NCBI GenBank assembly: GCA_003290165.1
Contig: QNQO01000221.1
Coordinates: forward strand, 372,001 to 436,000
From: Berberis thunbergii
Lineage: Eukaryota > Streptophyta > Magnoliopsida > Ranunculales > Berberidaceae
Direction of reading: 5' to 3'
Length of the DNA: 64,000 nt
Both the position numbers and the translations under genes were made by a program. Shown one piece after another: positions 51,956 to 63,300 of the stretch (position 1 is the first letter of the stretch; the number at the start of each line of letters is the position of its first letter). A model generated the notes under the pieces. That model did no database searches, was not told the DNA's origin, and saw nothing but the letters and a program-made list of their open reading frames with translations.

Positions 51956-52187
51956 TTGGGAAAATGGGTAAGTGTTATTACCTTCAGTGACCTCTCCAAA
52001 AGAAGAGAAAGCATCCTTCAAAGACTTCTCGTCCACAGACCATGAGAGACCTTCAACAACATCATCAAACACACAACAACACAAAATAATATTAGGTAGG
52101 ACTTTCAATACATTGAAAGAAAGTTAGAAATGGAGATACAGAGAGAGGGAGAGATGAAGAACCTCCAACGAAAAGCTTGTTAGGGAA
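51956..52187 (-). pseudogene. Glycine-rich RNA-binding protein (RRM) fragment, right arm
   Basis: Same two exons as in the left arm, with the KLFVG reading frame intact across the exon junction. The fragment ends after GEVTE, so the RNP-1 half of the RRM is absent. Confidence 0.75.
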
Positions 52188-52387
52188 GACTCTGTCTCTG
52201 TCTCTGTGGAGATGGAAATGGGGAGAGAGAGAGGTTCCCTCATTTTCTCCCCAAAAATTTCGATTCCCTCTTGTTTTTTTCATTTTTTTTTTTTGAATCC
52301 ACGCAGGACGACGTGCGAGGGAGCATCCTCGCTCCCTACCTCGTTCCCTCCCTCGATACGTAGAAGGATTGCCATAATTAAACTCAA

Positions 52388-52578
52388 GAGCGATTCTATC
52401 TGTCGAGGGAAAGGGCGAGGAAACCAGCGAGGTAAACGAGGTGGCGGGGGGTGAACCGTTCACCCCCCTCGAGATGCGCGCGTGGAACACATCTCGAGGG
52501 GGGTGAACGGTTCACCCCCCGCCACCTCGTTTACCTCGCTGGTTTCCTCGCTCTTTCCCTCGACATTTAGAATTTCGC
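52388..52578. mobile_element. Mutator-like foldback MITE, copy 2 (TCGAGGG family)
   Basis: 191 bp, almost a perfect hairpin over most of its length (AAACCAGCGAGGTAAACGAG and GGTGAACCGTTCACCCCCC on one arm, complement on the other). Ends GAGCGATTCTATCTGTCGAG and, in reverse, GCGAAATTCTAAATGTCGAG. The 9-bp duplication TAAACTCAA is perfect (52379-52387 and 52579-52587). It lies 16 bp outside the right arm of the large Mutator-like structure. Confidence 0.9.
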
Positions 52579-52722
52579 TAAACTCAAACAAGGATTATCA
52601 TGGATAAACGCACACACAAAAACAAAAAAACAAAAAAATAAAAAACAAAAAAATTTAATAATAATAATAATAAAAAAACCATGCCAAGCAAAGTGAGGGA
52701 ATTTCATATTTAATTCTGACAA

Positions 52723-52825
52723 GAGAAATTCTAAATGTCGAGGGAATGAGCGAGGGAAATGAGGTGGCGAGGTGAATTTCCCTCGCTCGTTTCCTCGCTC
52801 ATTCCCTCGACATTTAGAATCTCTC
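52723..52825. mobile_element. Mutator-like foldback MITE, copy 3 (TCGAGGG family)
   Basis: 103 bp. Ends GAGAAATTCTAAATGTCGAG and, in reverse, GAGAGATTCTAAATGTCGAG, continuing GGAATGAGCGAGG on both arms. Perfect 9-bp duplication TTCTGACAA (52714-52722 and 52826-52834). Confidence 0.9.
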
Positions 52826-52949
52826 TTCTGACAATAGCCGATTGGGATAGATAATCATCAAAAATCATTGATCAAGAAACCATTTCCTAACTGCACTTGG
52901 AATTGGATTCAACAACTTTCCGCAAAATCTCCAGGTTTCCTTTCTTGAT

Positions 52950-53391
52950 TTAGATTGGTCCCTGCTAAATGACACCATCATTTTTGTTGAAGGACACCAC
53001 CATCTAAAAAAACAAAACAAACAAACAAATAGTGAAGAATATGGGAGGAGGTGGGATGAGAGGTGGCGGTGGTGATGAGGAGAAGAAGAATAATAAGAAG
53101 GAAGGATGAGGATAAGGAGAGGTGGTGGTGGCGTGGTAGTGGTGGTGATTGAAGAAGAAGGAGGGAAGAGGGGAGGTGGCGTTGGAGTGGTGTGGTGGTC
53201 ATGGTGATCAAAGAAAAAGAAGGGAGAATGAGGAGGAGAGGTGGTGGTGGTGATTGATAGAGAAGAAAGGGAGAGAAGATGGGTTAGAGTTTATTTTGTT
53301 TATATAGTAGTAGTGTCCTTCAGCAGATTCAAAAAAATGGTGGGTGGTGGTATCTTTCAATGGAATTGGTGGTGTTATTTAATAGGGACCA
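52950..53391. mobile_element. Mutator-like MITE (GGTCCCT family) in the PRP31 copy B 5' flank
   Basis: About 440 bp. Ends GGTCCCTGCTAAATGACACC and, in reverse, GGTCCCTATTAAATAACACC, followed on both sides by GTTGAAGG/ATTGAAAG and CACC words. The flanks ATTTAGATT and ATCTAGATT are a 9-bp duplication with one C/T change. The interior is GGTGGTGG/GAAGAAG low-complexity sequence. It is the same family as the element at 9332-18169. Confidence 0.8.
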
Positions 53392-53419
53392 TCTAGATTT
53401 TTCAATTCAACCACGAAAA

Positions 53420-53470
53420 ACTCTCACTGTTTCCTATATAAGAAAATTCTCAACCTCTCAACTTCTTGGT
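53420..53470 (+). promoter_or_regulatory. TATA region of PRP31 copy B
   Basis: TTTCCTATATAAGAAAA at about 53430-53446, roughly 90-100 bp upstream of the ATG at 53538. Copy C has the matching TTTCTTATATAAACAAG at about 57060. The shared promoter indicates duplication of a genomic segment. Confidence 0.5.
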
Positions 53471-53638
53471 TTTTTTTATCACAGTGTCTTCCTGCAATTA
53501 ACCCTTTTTTTCAATAAACTGTTACGGGCGAGTAGTTATGGCGCTTAATGATTCCATGTTACCAAATCTTGAGGATTTGTCAGACAATGAACCTATTCCT
53601 CTTAATCAAGAAAACCAAGAAGCTCTTTCACTTTCCAT

Positions 53639-53941
53639 CACTACACCAAATTAACGTATTTGTAACAAAAAATAAATATCAATGTTGTGCTGTAACAGTT
53701 CACCCAACAATTTCACAAAGTTTTACAAATGAAGTGATACAATAAATTGGATCACCGCACCATACTAATATGGTGATCCAATTTATTGTATCACTTTATT
53801 TGTGAAACTGTATTTTTCAAAATTTTGTCTAAATTTAGTTTTGACTTGAAATTGTTTGGTGAACAGTTACATTACAAAAGTGATAATGTTTGGGGGGGGG
53901 GGGGGGGGGGGGTTGTTACAAACTGCCCATTTGATGTAGTG
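53639..53941. mobile_element. CACTA-type MITE in PRP31 copy B
   Basis: 303 bp. Ends CACTACACCAAATTAACG and, in reverse, CACTACATCAAATGGGCA, both followed by TTTGTAACAA. Perfect 3-bp duplication CAT (53636-53638 and 53942-53944). The centre has a perfect 24-bp palindromic stem (arms at about 53731-53754 and 53770-53793, starting AGTGATACAATAAATTGG). Near the right end is a G run of about 22. Removal aligns copy B with copy A exactly. Confidence 0.9.
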
Positions 53942-54648
53942 CATGCAAAACATGAATTTTGAAGACTTGGAGCGTGTTCCCAAGTTGCACAAAATGTAGC
54001 GTTATATACACATAATGCACTAGACCAGTTCCTGGGCACCCCCCCCCCCCCCCCCCCCGAATATTGCCTTGTAACTGATTGCCATTCACTCTCTGAGACA
54101 AAATATATCCTTGTAGTTGATTGTAATTTGCTTTTGGTTGACACTGACAAAAAGATTGCAATGATCTCTAACTTTCTCCATCACAACTATTCAAAGTGTC
54201 CACAACTTGAGCCTTCGGTGCCTCAGATGGACTTGGTAGTTGATCCCATAATATTTCCTTCTGATGTGCTAATGACTTTTTCTTTGATGGCATTGAGTTC
54301 TAGGTTGAATACTAGTGAGAAACTTCCTATTGAAGAGGAATTTAATGAGCCAATTGACGCCTATGATCGGGTGCTTGGTCTTCATGCAGAGAAGATGAAG
54401 ATTGTTGAATTTATTGAGAGCATAATGATAAGAGTTGGGTCGAATCTTGCAGCTTCAGTTGGTAGTATGGTTGCGACAAAGTTGGTTACCGTTGGTGGTG
54501 GTTTTTCATCATTGTCAAGGATGTCGGCTTGTAATATAGAGTAGCTCAATGGGAAGAGGGATATCCTGGTTGGGCTTTCAAGGCGTCCGGGTTTTGTTAT
54601 TGTGGATATGTTGAGTGAACTGACATTTTCCAGATGACAATTCCTAGT

Positions 54649-54797
54649 GGTTAGGGCTGTGTGGGTTTGTCCCCCACGTTCTAGCTTCGAATCCTACCTG
54701 CGGCATGGTTACTTTCTAATAGGTGTTGACCTATAGGTCGCCCAGTTGATCGGTTATGGAATTCTTAAAAACCCAGCTTGCCTTCCAAAAAAAAAAA
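54649..54797 (+). mobile_element. tRNA-derived SINE in PRP31 copy B
   Basis: About 150 bp ending in an A11 tail. The A-box-like TAGTGGTTAGGG and B-box-like GCTTCGAATCC at the expected spacing show a tRNA-related head with a pol III promoter. The flanks carry TCCTAGT on both sides (54642-54648 and 54798-54804), partly overlapping the head. It is inserted in the PRP31 pseudogene. Confidence 0.75.
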
Positions 54798-55046
54798 TCC
54801 TAGTTGGAAGATGTATGTTTGTCGGGAATTGGCTAGGAAAGTGGTTCTTGCTACACGAATGGACTCGATTAGAATGGACCCAACTGGTTGGACTGGAAGG
54901 ACAATGCTGGAGAAGCTTGTTAAGAAAATTGAAAAGAAATTGCCGAAATCTCCTGCAGCGCTACCAAAGTCCTTAACAATTCCAAGTAACGGGTACAAGA
55001 AGAAAAGAAGTAGTACTACTCAGGATTATTACAAGTTTGGCATATA

Positions 55047-55701
55047 GTTTCGAGGGATTTGGATTTTACACTCCACAAGATGCGTATGAACATGATATAA
55101 TGGAACTTAAAGTACCTACTTTTTCGAAAAAAAATTTGAAGATTAAGAATACCTGAACTGCCCCAAAGAAATCATTTTCATCAAGTTATTTCTTTTGCAA
55201 GCTGATGTGAATGAACTTGATAGTTGTTTGGTTGTCTCTGTTGAAGAACGTTAAACATACACTAAACCAATGGACGTCGAGAACGCGAAACACGTAGATG
55301 CTTACTTTTAATAATTTTTTAGTTGAATTTTAATGTAGTAAAAAAGTCACAATTTCTCCTTTATGTAGTAAACAAGTCATAATTTTAGTTGAATTTTAAT
55401 GTAGCAAATGGGGACGGTGGGATGGGGGTGAATGGAGAAGAATACATTTTTTTAATGAAACCTCATGAGTCAGTTACGCATCAAGATATGTGTCGATATC
55501 ACAGATGGTTTATTCATTTGGAAGACCAAGTAATCTAATCCACATTTTCTCATAAAACAAACAACTCAGTTTTTATAATTATGGATATCTCTACTTTTAC
55601 TATAATTGAACTTTGCATACCTCGTGCAAGTCACATGCTTCTTTATTGAGGGGTATTTGGGTCATTACAAAGTGTAGGACGCCTGACCTTGGATCAAGAA
55701 A
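55047..55701 (+). other. 3' flank of PRP31 copy B
   Basis: Aligns in part with the flank of copy A (to about 55360). It then contains a short local duplication of AGTTGAATTTTAATGTAG. No gene was recognised. Confidence 0.4.
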
Positions 55702-56285
55702 GGTTTAATTACAAACCACACCCCCCCCCCCATTGTTGACCCTAACCTGACATACCTCCCCAAGTATTTTACATCTAAACTTACCCCCTAAATGGCATTA
55801 TACGGTAAAGTGCTTTTTGATCATGGTCGTAGGTGATAAAGTAGGTACTATGAATGGTGGTCATTCGATGCATGGCCTTTAGTTAGTGAATAAGAGAGCT
55901 GTTTGCAATAGGAAACAACTCTTGTGTTTCCTTCGAGAGGAAGTAAGAAGGGGAAGAACGTAAAGCGATTGAAACCTAGGGTTTCTATGAACCTGATATA
56001 ATTTGGGGATTTTGTGAGTGAATCAAAGGTCGAGAGTGATGAATTTAGAAGTAGAAAGGGTAAAAAGTCGATAGTAAAGCCATTGAGAATGAGTACAAAG
56101 CGTGGCTACATGATTTCTACTTGACCTAGGTTGAAGACGAGTTGGAAGTGAAGCAAAAAAACATGGCTAGGTTGTCCGCACATTTGACATTCTTTGAACT
56201 CCATTTAACCAAATCCCACAGGAAACACTTATGAACACCGTGAACATTATGAACTAACCCCCCAAAATGATATTTCTTTTAGACA

Positions 56286-56321
<36 letters not shown>

Positions 56322-56910
56322 GTTACAACAAGCCCTTACTAGAAAACCTTGCACAAATCACCATTTTCTTTGTACAAAAACTCAAATCACAAACAAACAA
56401 CCTCAACAACATACCCACATAACAAGAAGCTAATCAAAGTACGAAGACCAATTTCAAAAAAATAAGATTAGGGTTCCCTGAAAACCAATCGGCTATGATT
56501 TCAGATCAACCACCTAGAACAAACCCTAGTAGGTAAGAGCTTTCACCTAAAAGCTTTCAATTGAGGAACCAAGAGTTTTCAGCTAACGCCAAGCTCAATT
56601 TGGATAGAATGAACCTTAAATTTCATTCCCATTTATAGACCAGATACAACAGTGGTTACCAAATTCATAACGTTCATAACTGGTCCAAAACAACAACAGT
56701 TCAAATGTAATCCATCATGAGGTAAGATGTGGAATTGAGGTTTTGCCCGTTTTATTGTTGTTTAGCAAAAAAGGATATTTATGAAACTACAAAATAACAT
56801 CTTCAAATATGTAGTATTTTATGCTCATTTAGGGGATAAGTCTATATTCATAATATTTGGGAGGTATGTCAAGTTTGGGTCAACAATTGGAGGGTATGAC
56901 TAATCAACCC
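55702..56910. mobile_element. Mutator-like TIR element of 1.2 kb, no transposase
   Basis: Inverted ends of about 85 bp: GGTTTAATTACAAACCACACC at the left and GGGTTGATTAGTCATACCC in reverse at the right, both leading into ATTGTTGACCC, TGACATACCTCCC and CTTAYCCCCTAAATG. The flanks ATCAAGAAA and ATCAGGAGA match at 7 of 9 positions, differing only by G/A, which suggests an old 9-bp duplication. A poly-C run of about 32 lies at 56288-56319. No open frame is recognised. Confidence 0.7.
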
Positions 56911-57162
56911 ATCAGGAGACTAGTTTCCTAAACACTTGAATTGAATTTCCAATCCAGCCACTTTCCTCTTATATAGTCTCTATTTTTTACAACGTTTCCT
57001 TTCTTGATCTTGGTTTCCAATTCCAATTCTAATTCAACCACAAAACTGTCTTCTCATTGTTTCTTATATAAACAAGCTCCTGAGCCCTCCAACTTCACAA
57101 TTTCTTCTTACAACTCACCCAGATTTTCTTTCTTATTATTCAAACACTGTTGCGCGCAAGTT

Positions 57163-57389
57163 GGCGCTTGATGATTATTTGTTGGCAGATCTTGAGTGTT
57201 TGTCAGACAATGAACTTACTCCCCTTGATCAAGAAAATGTCATGAATGCATCCTCAAAAGAATTGGCACCAACAGGCAAGAACATCTTAGACGGAAGGCG
57301 CGAAGTTATGAAATTTTCAAATTCAAATAAGAAGGGCAATTCTGTAATAATAATAAACAAGTTAGTTGAGTTTAGAGATTGAAGACTTG
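57163..57389 (+). pseudogene. PRP31-like splicing-factor gene, copy C, N-terminus only
   Basis: Reads LALDDYLLADLECLSDNELT at the position where copy B has MALNDSML: the start ATG is replaced by TTG. It continues to about IEDL (57387) and is then cut by the LTR at 57390. The rest of the gene, if it survives, is beyond the nested elements and outside the window. The promoter and leader (56930-57160) match copy B, including a TATATAA box near 57065. Confidence 0.7.
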
Positions 57390-57598
57390 TGTTATGACCT
57401 CAACGTTAGTTCCAAAATTTTGTTAGAAATCGCTCTTTTAAAAGGGGAAGAACTCATTGTATAAGCATTAAAGTTTTTAGTAGAAATTCCAGGCTCTTAT
57501 CATTTTAATTGAGAGAAGTTCTTATTTCCTTTTCAATTTGATCTCATCCATCTTCTATCATTCTTTTTCTCTATCCAATTACTTGTCAAACCCTGACA
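57390..57598 (+). repeat. 5' LTR of the chromovirus in PRP31 copy C
   Basis: 209 bp, unusually short for a gypsy element. The 5' end is fixed by the junction with PRP31 sequence and the 3' end by the primer site. Confidence 0.75.
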
Positions 57599-57632
57599 AT
57601 TGGTATCAGAGCCATCAATCCCCAAACCTAGA

Positions 57633-60311
57633 ATGGAAACTAGAGCTAGAGAAATGAAGAATTTTATGAAGGAAACGAAGAAGGTGCAATTAGAAACAAC
57701 CAATCAAATCGAATGGATCAAGACTAAGCTGAAACACATATAATTAACCAATGATTTGCAGGGGAAGAAACTGGATGAGAAGATGGATCAATTGATTCAG
57801 ATGATGTAGAGTACCCATGCGATGAACGTGGAAGGAGAATCCAGCCAGACCCAAGCATTCGAAGCAACTTCCAACCAGATAAGAACACCCGCCCAATGAC
57901 TACGGAGGTAATCTCTTTCATTTTCCAAAGGTTGATTTCCTTTGTTTTGATGGACAAAACCAATGCGAGAGGTTCTTTCAATTACATAATGCTTTGGATG
58001 ATTCTAAAGTTGCCCTAGCCTCCATACACTTAGATCAAAAAGCTGAAATTTGGTTCCTTGACTACCAAGTTACTAAATCTTCAATTACTTGGTCTGAATT
58101 TTTGCATGATATCTGTATCCGTTTTGAAGATCCTATCTTGGATAATTTTGTGGATTCGTTTAATAAGCTCTCTCAAACCCAATATGTGGAGGATTATTTT
58201 GACAAATTTGAAGAACTCAAATCATTGATGTTGTTTCATAACCTTTCTTTAACCGAACCTTATTTCATTACTATCTTCTTGAATGGCTTAAAACCAAAAA
58301 TCAAAACTATGGTGCAGATGCTTAAACCCTCATCTCTTGCTCATTCATTTTCATTGGCTTGAATGCAAGAATCATGTAACCATGTGACTGCTACACAACC
58401 TATGCAACTCAGATCATTTCATACCACTTATGCTTATCCCTGGGCTAAACCTTCTACTACATCCCCATCCTCATTTGTTCAGCATCATCAGCCCAATACC
58501 TCAAATCAATTCAGTTCCCAGCATACAAACTTCAACACCACCAATGCTAATAGGTCTCCTTTTTTTACTCCTCCCATTAAAAGATTGACACCAACCCAAA
58601 TGAAAATTAGGAGGGACAAAGGGGATCTCTATAAACCTGGGCATGTGCATAGGAAACAACACCTCTACTTACTGGTACATGAAGAAGAAATTCAGGAAGA
58701 TCACGACCCCTCCTTAGATGAACCTAAGGATTTATTCACTGAACATAATTTTGACATGGAACTTTCTATTCACGCCCTACATGGAAGCTCAGCTTCGAAT
58801 ACAATTCTCCTCATGGGCTTCATAAAAAAGAAACTCATATCCATACACCGGAAGCACCCACTTTTTCATTGATCCAAAGGTTATCAAAGACACCCATTGG
58901 CCTACTGTGTTAACCCCACAAATGATTGTAAAAGTTGCTAATGAATAACATTTGGTAAGCAATGTTGTCTGTTAACCTTTAAGATGGAGCATGCAACATC
59001 ACCAATTTGAAAAGGCAATCAGAGTATTCCCTTTAGGTGGATATGACATGGTGTTAGGTGGGGATTGGCTTAAGCCATTGGGGGATATTATCATAAATTT
59101 GCAAACCCTTGAGTTGTCCTTTCACTACCAAGGTCAGTCCATTACTTTGCAGGGCACAACAGATTCAACATCCCTTTGTCTTATACAATCTATCAAAATA
59201 TCCAAGTTCTTGAGGAAACACTCCCAAATTTTCTTAGGTCATTTTTTTTCAATATCTCCAGTACACATCACTGATCCTACCTCTCCTTCAATATCACTAC
59301 CGTTGGATTCCTTTGAAGACATATTTCAGACTCCTACACTTCCCCCAACTAGATCACTTGATCATAAAATACCTCTTAAACCCAATTCCATCCCCACTTC
59401 CCAAGCTCCTTATAGAATGCCTCACATGTATAAAATTGTGGTTGAACAATTGGTAAAGGAGATGCTAGAAACATGGCTTATTCAACCTTCCCACAGCCCA
59501 TATGCTACACCCATCTTGTTGGTGAAAAAGAAAGATAAGCCATGGAGATTTTGTTTTTATTATAAGAAACTAAATACCCTTACCATCAAAGACTAATTTC
59601 CCATGCCCCTCATAGATGAGCTCCTTGATGAACTCCATGGTGCCCAAATTTTCACAAAAAATTACCTTAGATCAGGTTATCACCAAGTGTTAGTACACCC
59701 TAGTGATATACATAAAACTGCATTTAAGATACATCATGGCCACTTTGAATTTAGGGTTATGCCCTTTGGACTCATAAATGCCCGACCACCTTTCAAGCCC
59801 TCATGAACCAAATCTTTCAACCTCATTTAAGACATTTGATACTTGGGTTTTTTTTATGATATTTTTGTATACAACAAATTCCTGGATCAACACCTCACTG
59901 TCACCTTTTCTACCTTGAGAAAACATTTCTTATATGCAAAACTATCCAAATGTTCCTTTGGGCAAAAACAACTTGAATATTTGGGGCACATTATCACCTT
60001 TTCAAGCGTGGTAGCAGACCCTACTAAAATCTCAGCTATGCTAAATTGGCCAACACCTCAAAATTTAAAAACCCTTAGGGGCTTTCTTGGATTAATTGGG
60101 TATTACAGAAGTTTGTCAAAAACTATGTACAATTAGCAAAACCACTGATAGACTTGCTTAAAAAGGATGCTTTCATATGGAATGCAAACACCCAGCTGGC
60201 TTTCTCTGATCTGCAACAAGCAATGACAACTACACCAGTCCTTCAATTACCTGACTTCTCATTTCCATTTGTGGTGGGAACTGACGCATGTTCAGTGGGT
60301 ATTGGGGTTAT
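57633..60311 (+). pseudogene. Chromovirus gag-pol remnant (in copy C)
   Basis: Gag from an ATG at 57633, with an early stop. Then FDEFEEL-type gag (YFDKFEELKSLMLFHNLSLT, about 58195), a degenerate knuckle region (RRDKGDLYKPGHVHRKQ, lacking its cysteines), a shortened protease region, and FPLGGYDMVLGGDWLKPLGD (about 59025). Reverse transcriptase follows (APYRMPHMYKIVVEQLVKEM, about 59405; [15 protein letters not shown], about 59605; LEYLGHIITFSSVVADP, about 59970; LRGFLGLIGYYR). RNase H begins TDACSVGIGV at about 60280 and stops at the insertion. Several stops and frameshifts are present. Confidence 0.8.
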
Positions 60312-63300
60312 TGTAGCACCCCGTATTTTTTTTTATATTTATTAAATTTAATAAATTTCACATATATATCTTTGTGGGATTGTCTTCATGAAGAGATGGG
60401 CATATGCATGAGTTATTTGTTTGTCTACGTGATGTGTGTTTTGTTTCTTAAGGAAGGTTAGTAGAAAATGGATTTTTTGAATGGTTTATTATTTGTACTC
60501 TAGTGTTGGTTAATTCGGAAGGTAGTTTGTTTATTTAAGAATTAATTACTTACTTACCCTCCTCTACCGAATCTCAGGACGAGATTCTTTTGAGTTGTAT
60601 ATATTGTAATACCCGCCTAATTAAATAAATATAAAAATTTCTTATTTATTAATTATGTCATATAGTGTAATCTCAATTATTTGGAAAAAGATTTTTGTTT
60701 GCCATGGCTAAATAGGATAAAGTGTGTGTGTGTATTTAGCCAAAATTGTATAAACCCTAATGTTGATGGGTTGTTACTCAATTGTATTTGGGCTTGGTTT
60801 TGGGTTTTTATTAAACTAATGATTAGGGTTTTATTTTGTGGAGTTAAATGGCAGGGGCCCTCAGAATTTTAGTAGGGGCGATTAGCCACCCAACAATAAG
60901 AGAAAATTTCTCTCCTTTTTTTTGTTCTTCCTTTTCTTTTCTCCTTCTTCCTTTTTCCTTTTGCCTTCCTGTTGTGTGTTCTGTTGTGAGAAGGGGAGGA
61001 CGGATGAAAGGTTTATGGTCTCGAGATGATGAAGGAAAGAAAAAGAAGTCATGAGGGAGAGACTTCAAGTGAGGAAAGGGACGAGGGTGCGAGTGGATGG
61101 CTAGTTCAATCTGTGGTGTGCTATCTGTTGAGGATATGTGGCGAAGAAGAAGAGCACAAGTAGGCAAGATGGAGCTCTCCTCGTGTCTGCAAGGAGGAGA
61201 GGAGGAAGGACTGTGGAGGTTGAGCGTGGCTGTCGAGAAGAAAAGGTGGTGATGATTCGTGATGTGGTCTGTGGAGGATGTGTAGAGAAGAAAAAAAACA
61301 TGGAGGCGTGAAATCTGTTGGTGGTTTATTTGTGATGCGAGGAAGAAAAAAAAAGAATAAGGGTTGGCGAGATGGAGGATGTTGTCAGTCTTTCTAGTGA
61401 GCGAGAATTGCTGGCGATGTGGTGGTGGTCTGGCGAGATGATTGCTGCGATGAGAGAGAGATATTGGGTGCCGAGGGCTGTGTGCTACTGACCTGTGAGT
61501 TTTCTTTCACAAATTTCTTTGATTCTATTGCGTTTGGGTTTTGTTTAGATTCAGATCCGATTTTTTTGAAGTGGGTATGTTTCGTGGGGTGAAATTGTCC
61601 AGAAAGGCAGAAACTTTATTGGGTTAGTTTTTGATTTTTTACTAGTTTTGATATTAATCTCTATTTGATGGTTGTTTTTGTTGATTTCAATGTCTGAGTT
61701 CTGGTTGAATCAGTTTTCGTGATTCATTAGGATTAAGGGTTTTAATGCGATGCCTATATTTTAGCCTAATTGTATTTTGTTGAAAGTTATTTACTCGTGA
61801 GATGAGTTTGGCTTATTGCTTTTGGCGTGGATAGAGGGTTCCTTTGCTACATTTTCACCTTCTGGTATAAATTATGAACGTCAGTAGTTCCTCCTGGTTT
61901 TTCTGCTACTTCCTTTTATCATATCATGCTTGTAAAAATTCAGGTGTTCTCGCTAATCCTATTTCTATGAACCAACACTGTTGTTATTATTGTTGTTTTA
62001 TTTATTTATTTATTTTTACACCTTGAGGATGTATTTGAGAAAGCTTTTTAAAATTAGTCATCACTGAAACACTTCTTTGAACATCTGTATGTATATTCAT
62101 ATATGTTTTTTGTGTGAAAATATTCTTCTACTTTGACAAAAAAATATATATATATTTAATACAGTGTGAGACACTTGTACATTATAATAAGGTTTACTTT
62201 TAACAATAAGTTTATATGAGTCATATATATGCTTGAGGAAATTCAAATTTGGGAAATAACCAAGATGATTAAATGAGATGAGAGAACATATGAAATACAA
62301 ATCAAATTTCTAACTATTGAAATGATTCTTATTGCTTAAGGAAGGCAAATCAAACTCAGAATTTTGAAGCTTGTTTACTTTTGTTATATTTAAGGAATAT
62401 GATTTATTCAGCTGAAATAGATGATCTCATTGTTTTTGGTATACAAGGTGAAAGTCACATGTTACTGTTATGTAGTCATTTCATTTCTTCACTTCAAATT
62501 GAGGAAAAGGGTTATTCTGATGTCCTTGCTTGAATGTATCCATTACTAGAGGACAATAGTTTATGACTGCAAGTTCATTTGTGATTGGGGTTGAGATAGG
62601 CTATCACTTTGCATGTGGTGGATACATACATTTTTTCCTTGTTTAGAATTCATAGTTGTATTGAAAATTCTTAGTTGAGAACTTGCTCAAGAAATGTGTT
62701 TGAAGTTGTAGGCTATGACAAATCTGACTAGTATGCCTTTATTGGTTACTCTTGGGTGTAACTTGGTTGCATCTAGTGGTGTAGTTTTGAAGTCGCGTCA
62801 GATTTGAACCATTTGATAAAGGAATTGTTAAACTCCTCGGTGCATATGAAGCATGTTAGTGTGTCTAATAGTTGTCGAATGATTGTTGAGATACTTTTTG
62901 CCAAACTAGGATATATGTGTTTATCCCTAAAATCACATGCATATGGAAGTTTATTTTTGACATACAAAATAGTTTTGTACTGGTGGTTGTGAACATTTTG
63001 AATTCCCTTGCTATATGTTGTAATGTATGATAATTAGAATTTGAGTATGGTTTCATATATATACATGTGTTGTCCTTTATATAGATAACAATGTTATTAA
63101 GTAATGGTGCTATTTAATCGATTAAATTGGGCTCAATAAGGAGCTATGATTGAAAGTGTGATATTCTTCATGCGCATAGGAAGATGAATCTTATATTGAA
63201 TGAGTTTGATCCCTGTTGGGTTATAGAAAATTTATTTATGGAAATATTATTTGTTTCCCCAAAAGAATGGTGGATACTGTGGTTGATTTATTTATGGTTG

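Larger units (their letters stand above)
51094..52371 (-). repeat. Right arm of the large inverted repeat
   Basis: 1278 bp, the reverse complement of the left arm. Its inner end stops just inside KRR1 exon 3 (after GTAGGTTGA), so it carries only exons 1 and 2 of KRR1. Confidence 0.85.
53538..55046 (+). pseudogene. PRP31-like splicing-factor gene, copy B, disrupted
   Basis: Starts MALNDSMLPNLEDLSDNEPI at 53538. A CACTA-type MITE interrupts at 53639-53941. The sequence then resumes (NFEDLERVPKLH-like, with a stop replacing T in the KTQRY motif), and has a poly-C run at 54039-54058. The Nop-domain region is intact at 54128-54543 (EEFNEPIDAYDRVLGLHAEK, IESIMIRVGSNLAASVGSMV), ending at a stop after SRMSACNIE. 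More PRP31-like sequence (NGKRDILVGLSRRPGF) follows, then a SINE at 54649-54797, then the C-terminal part (MDSIRMDPTGWTGRTMLEKL) to a stop at 55046. No introns are seen. The usual basic C-terminal half after KKKRSS is missing, as in copy A. Confidence 0.8.
57390..60311 (+). mobile_element. Ty3-gypsy chromovirus inserted in PRP31 copy C, interrupted
   Basis: Starts with a 209-bp LTR (TGTTATGACC ... CCTGACA) followed by AT and the primer site TGGTATCAGAGCC at 57601. The interior runs gag, protease region, reverse transcriptase and the start of RNase H, where a second LTR-type sequence breaks it at 60312. The protein is clearly related to the minus-strand element in copy A, but the LTRs differ. 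The 3' LTR is outside the window, so the target duplication cannot be checked. Confidence 0.8.
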
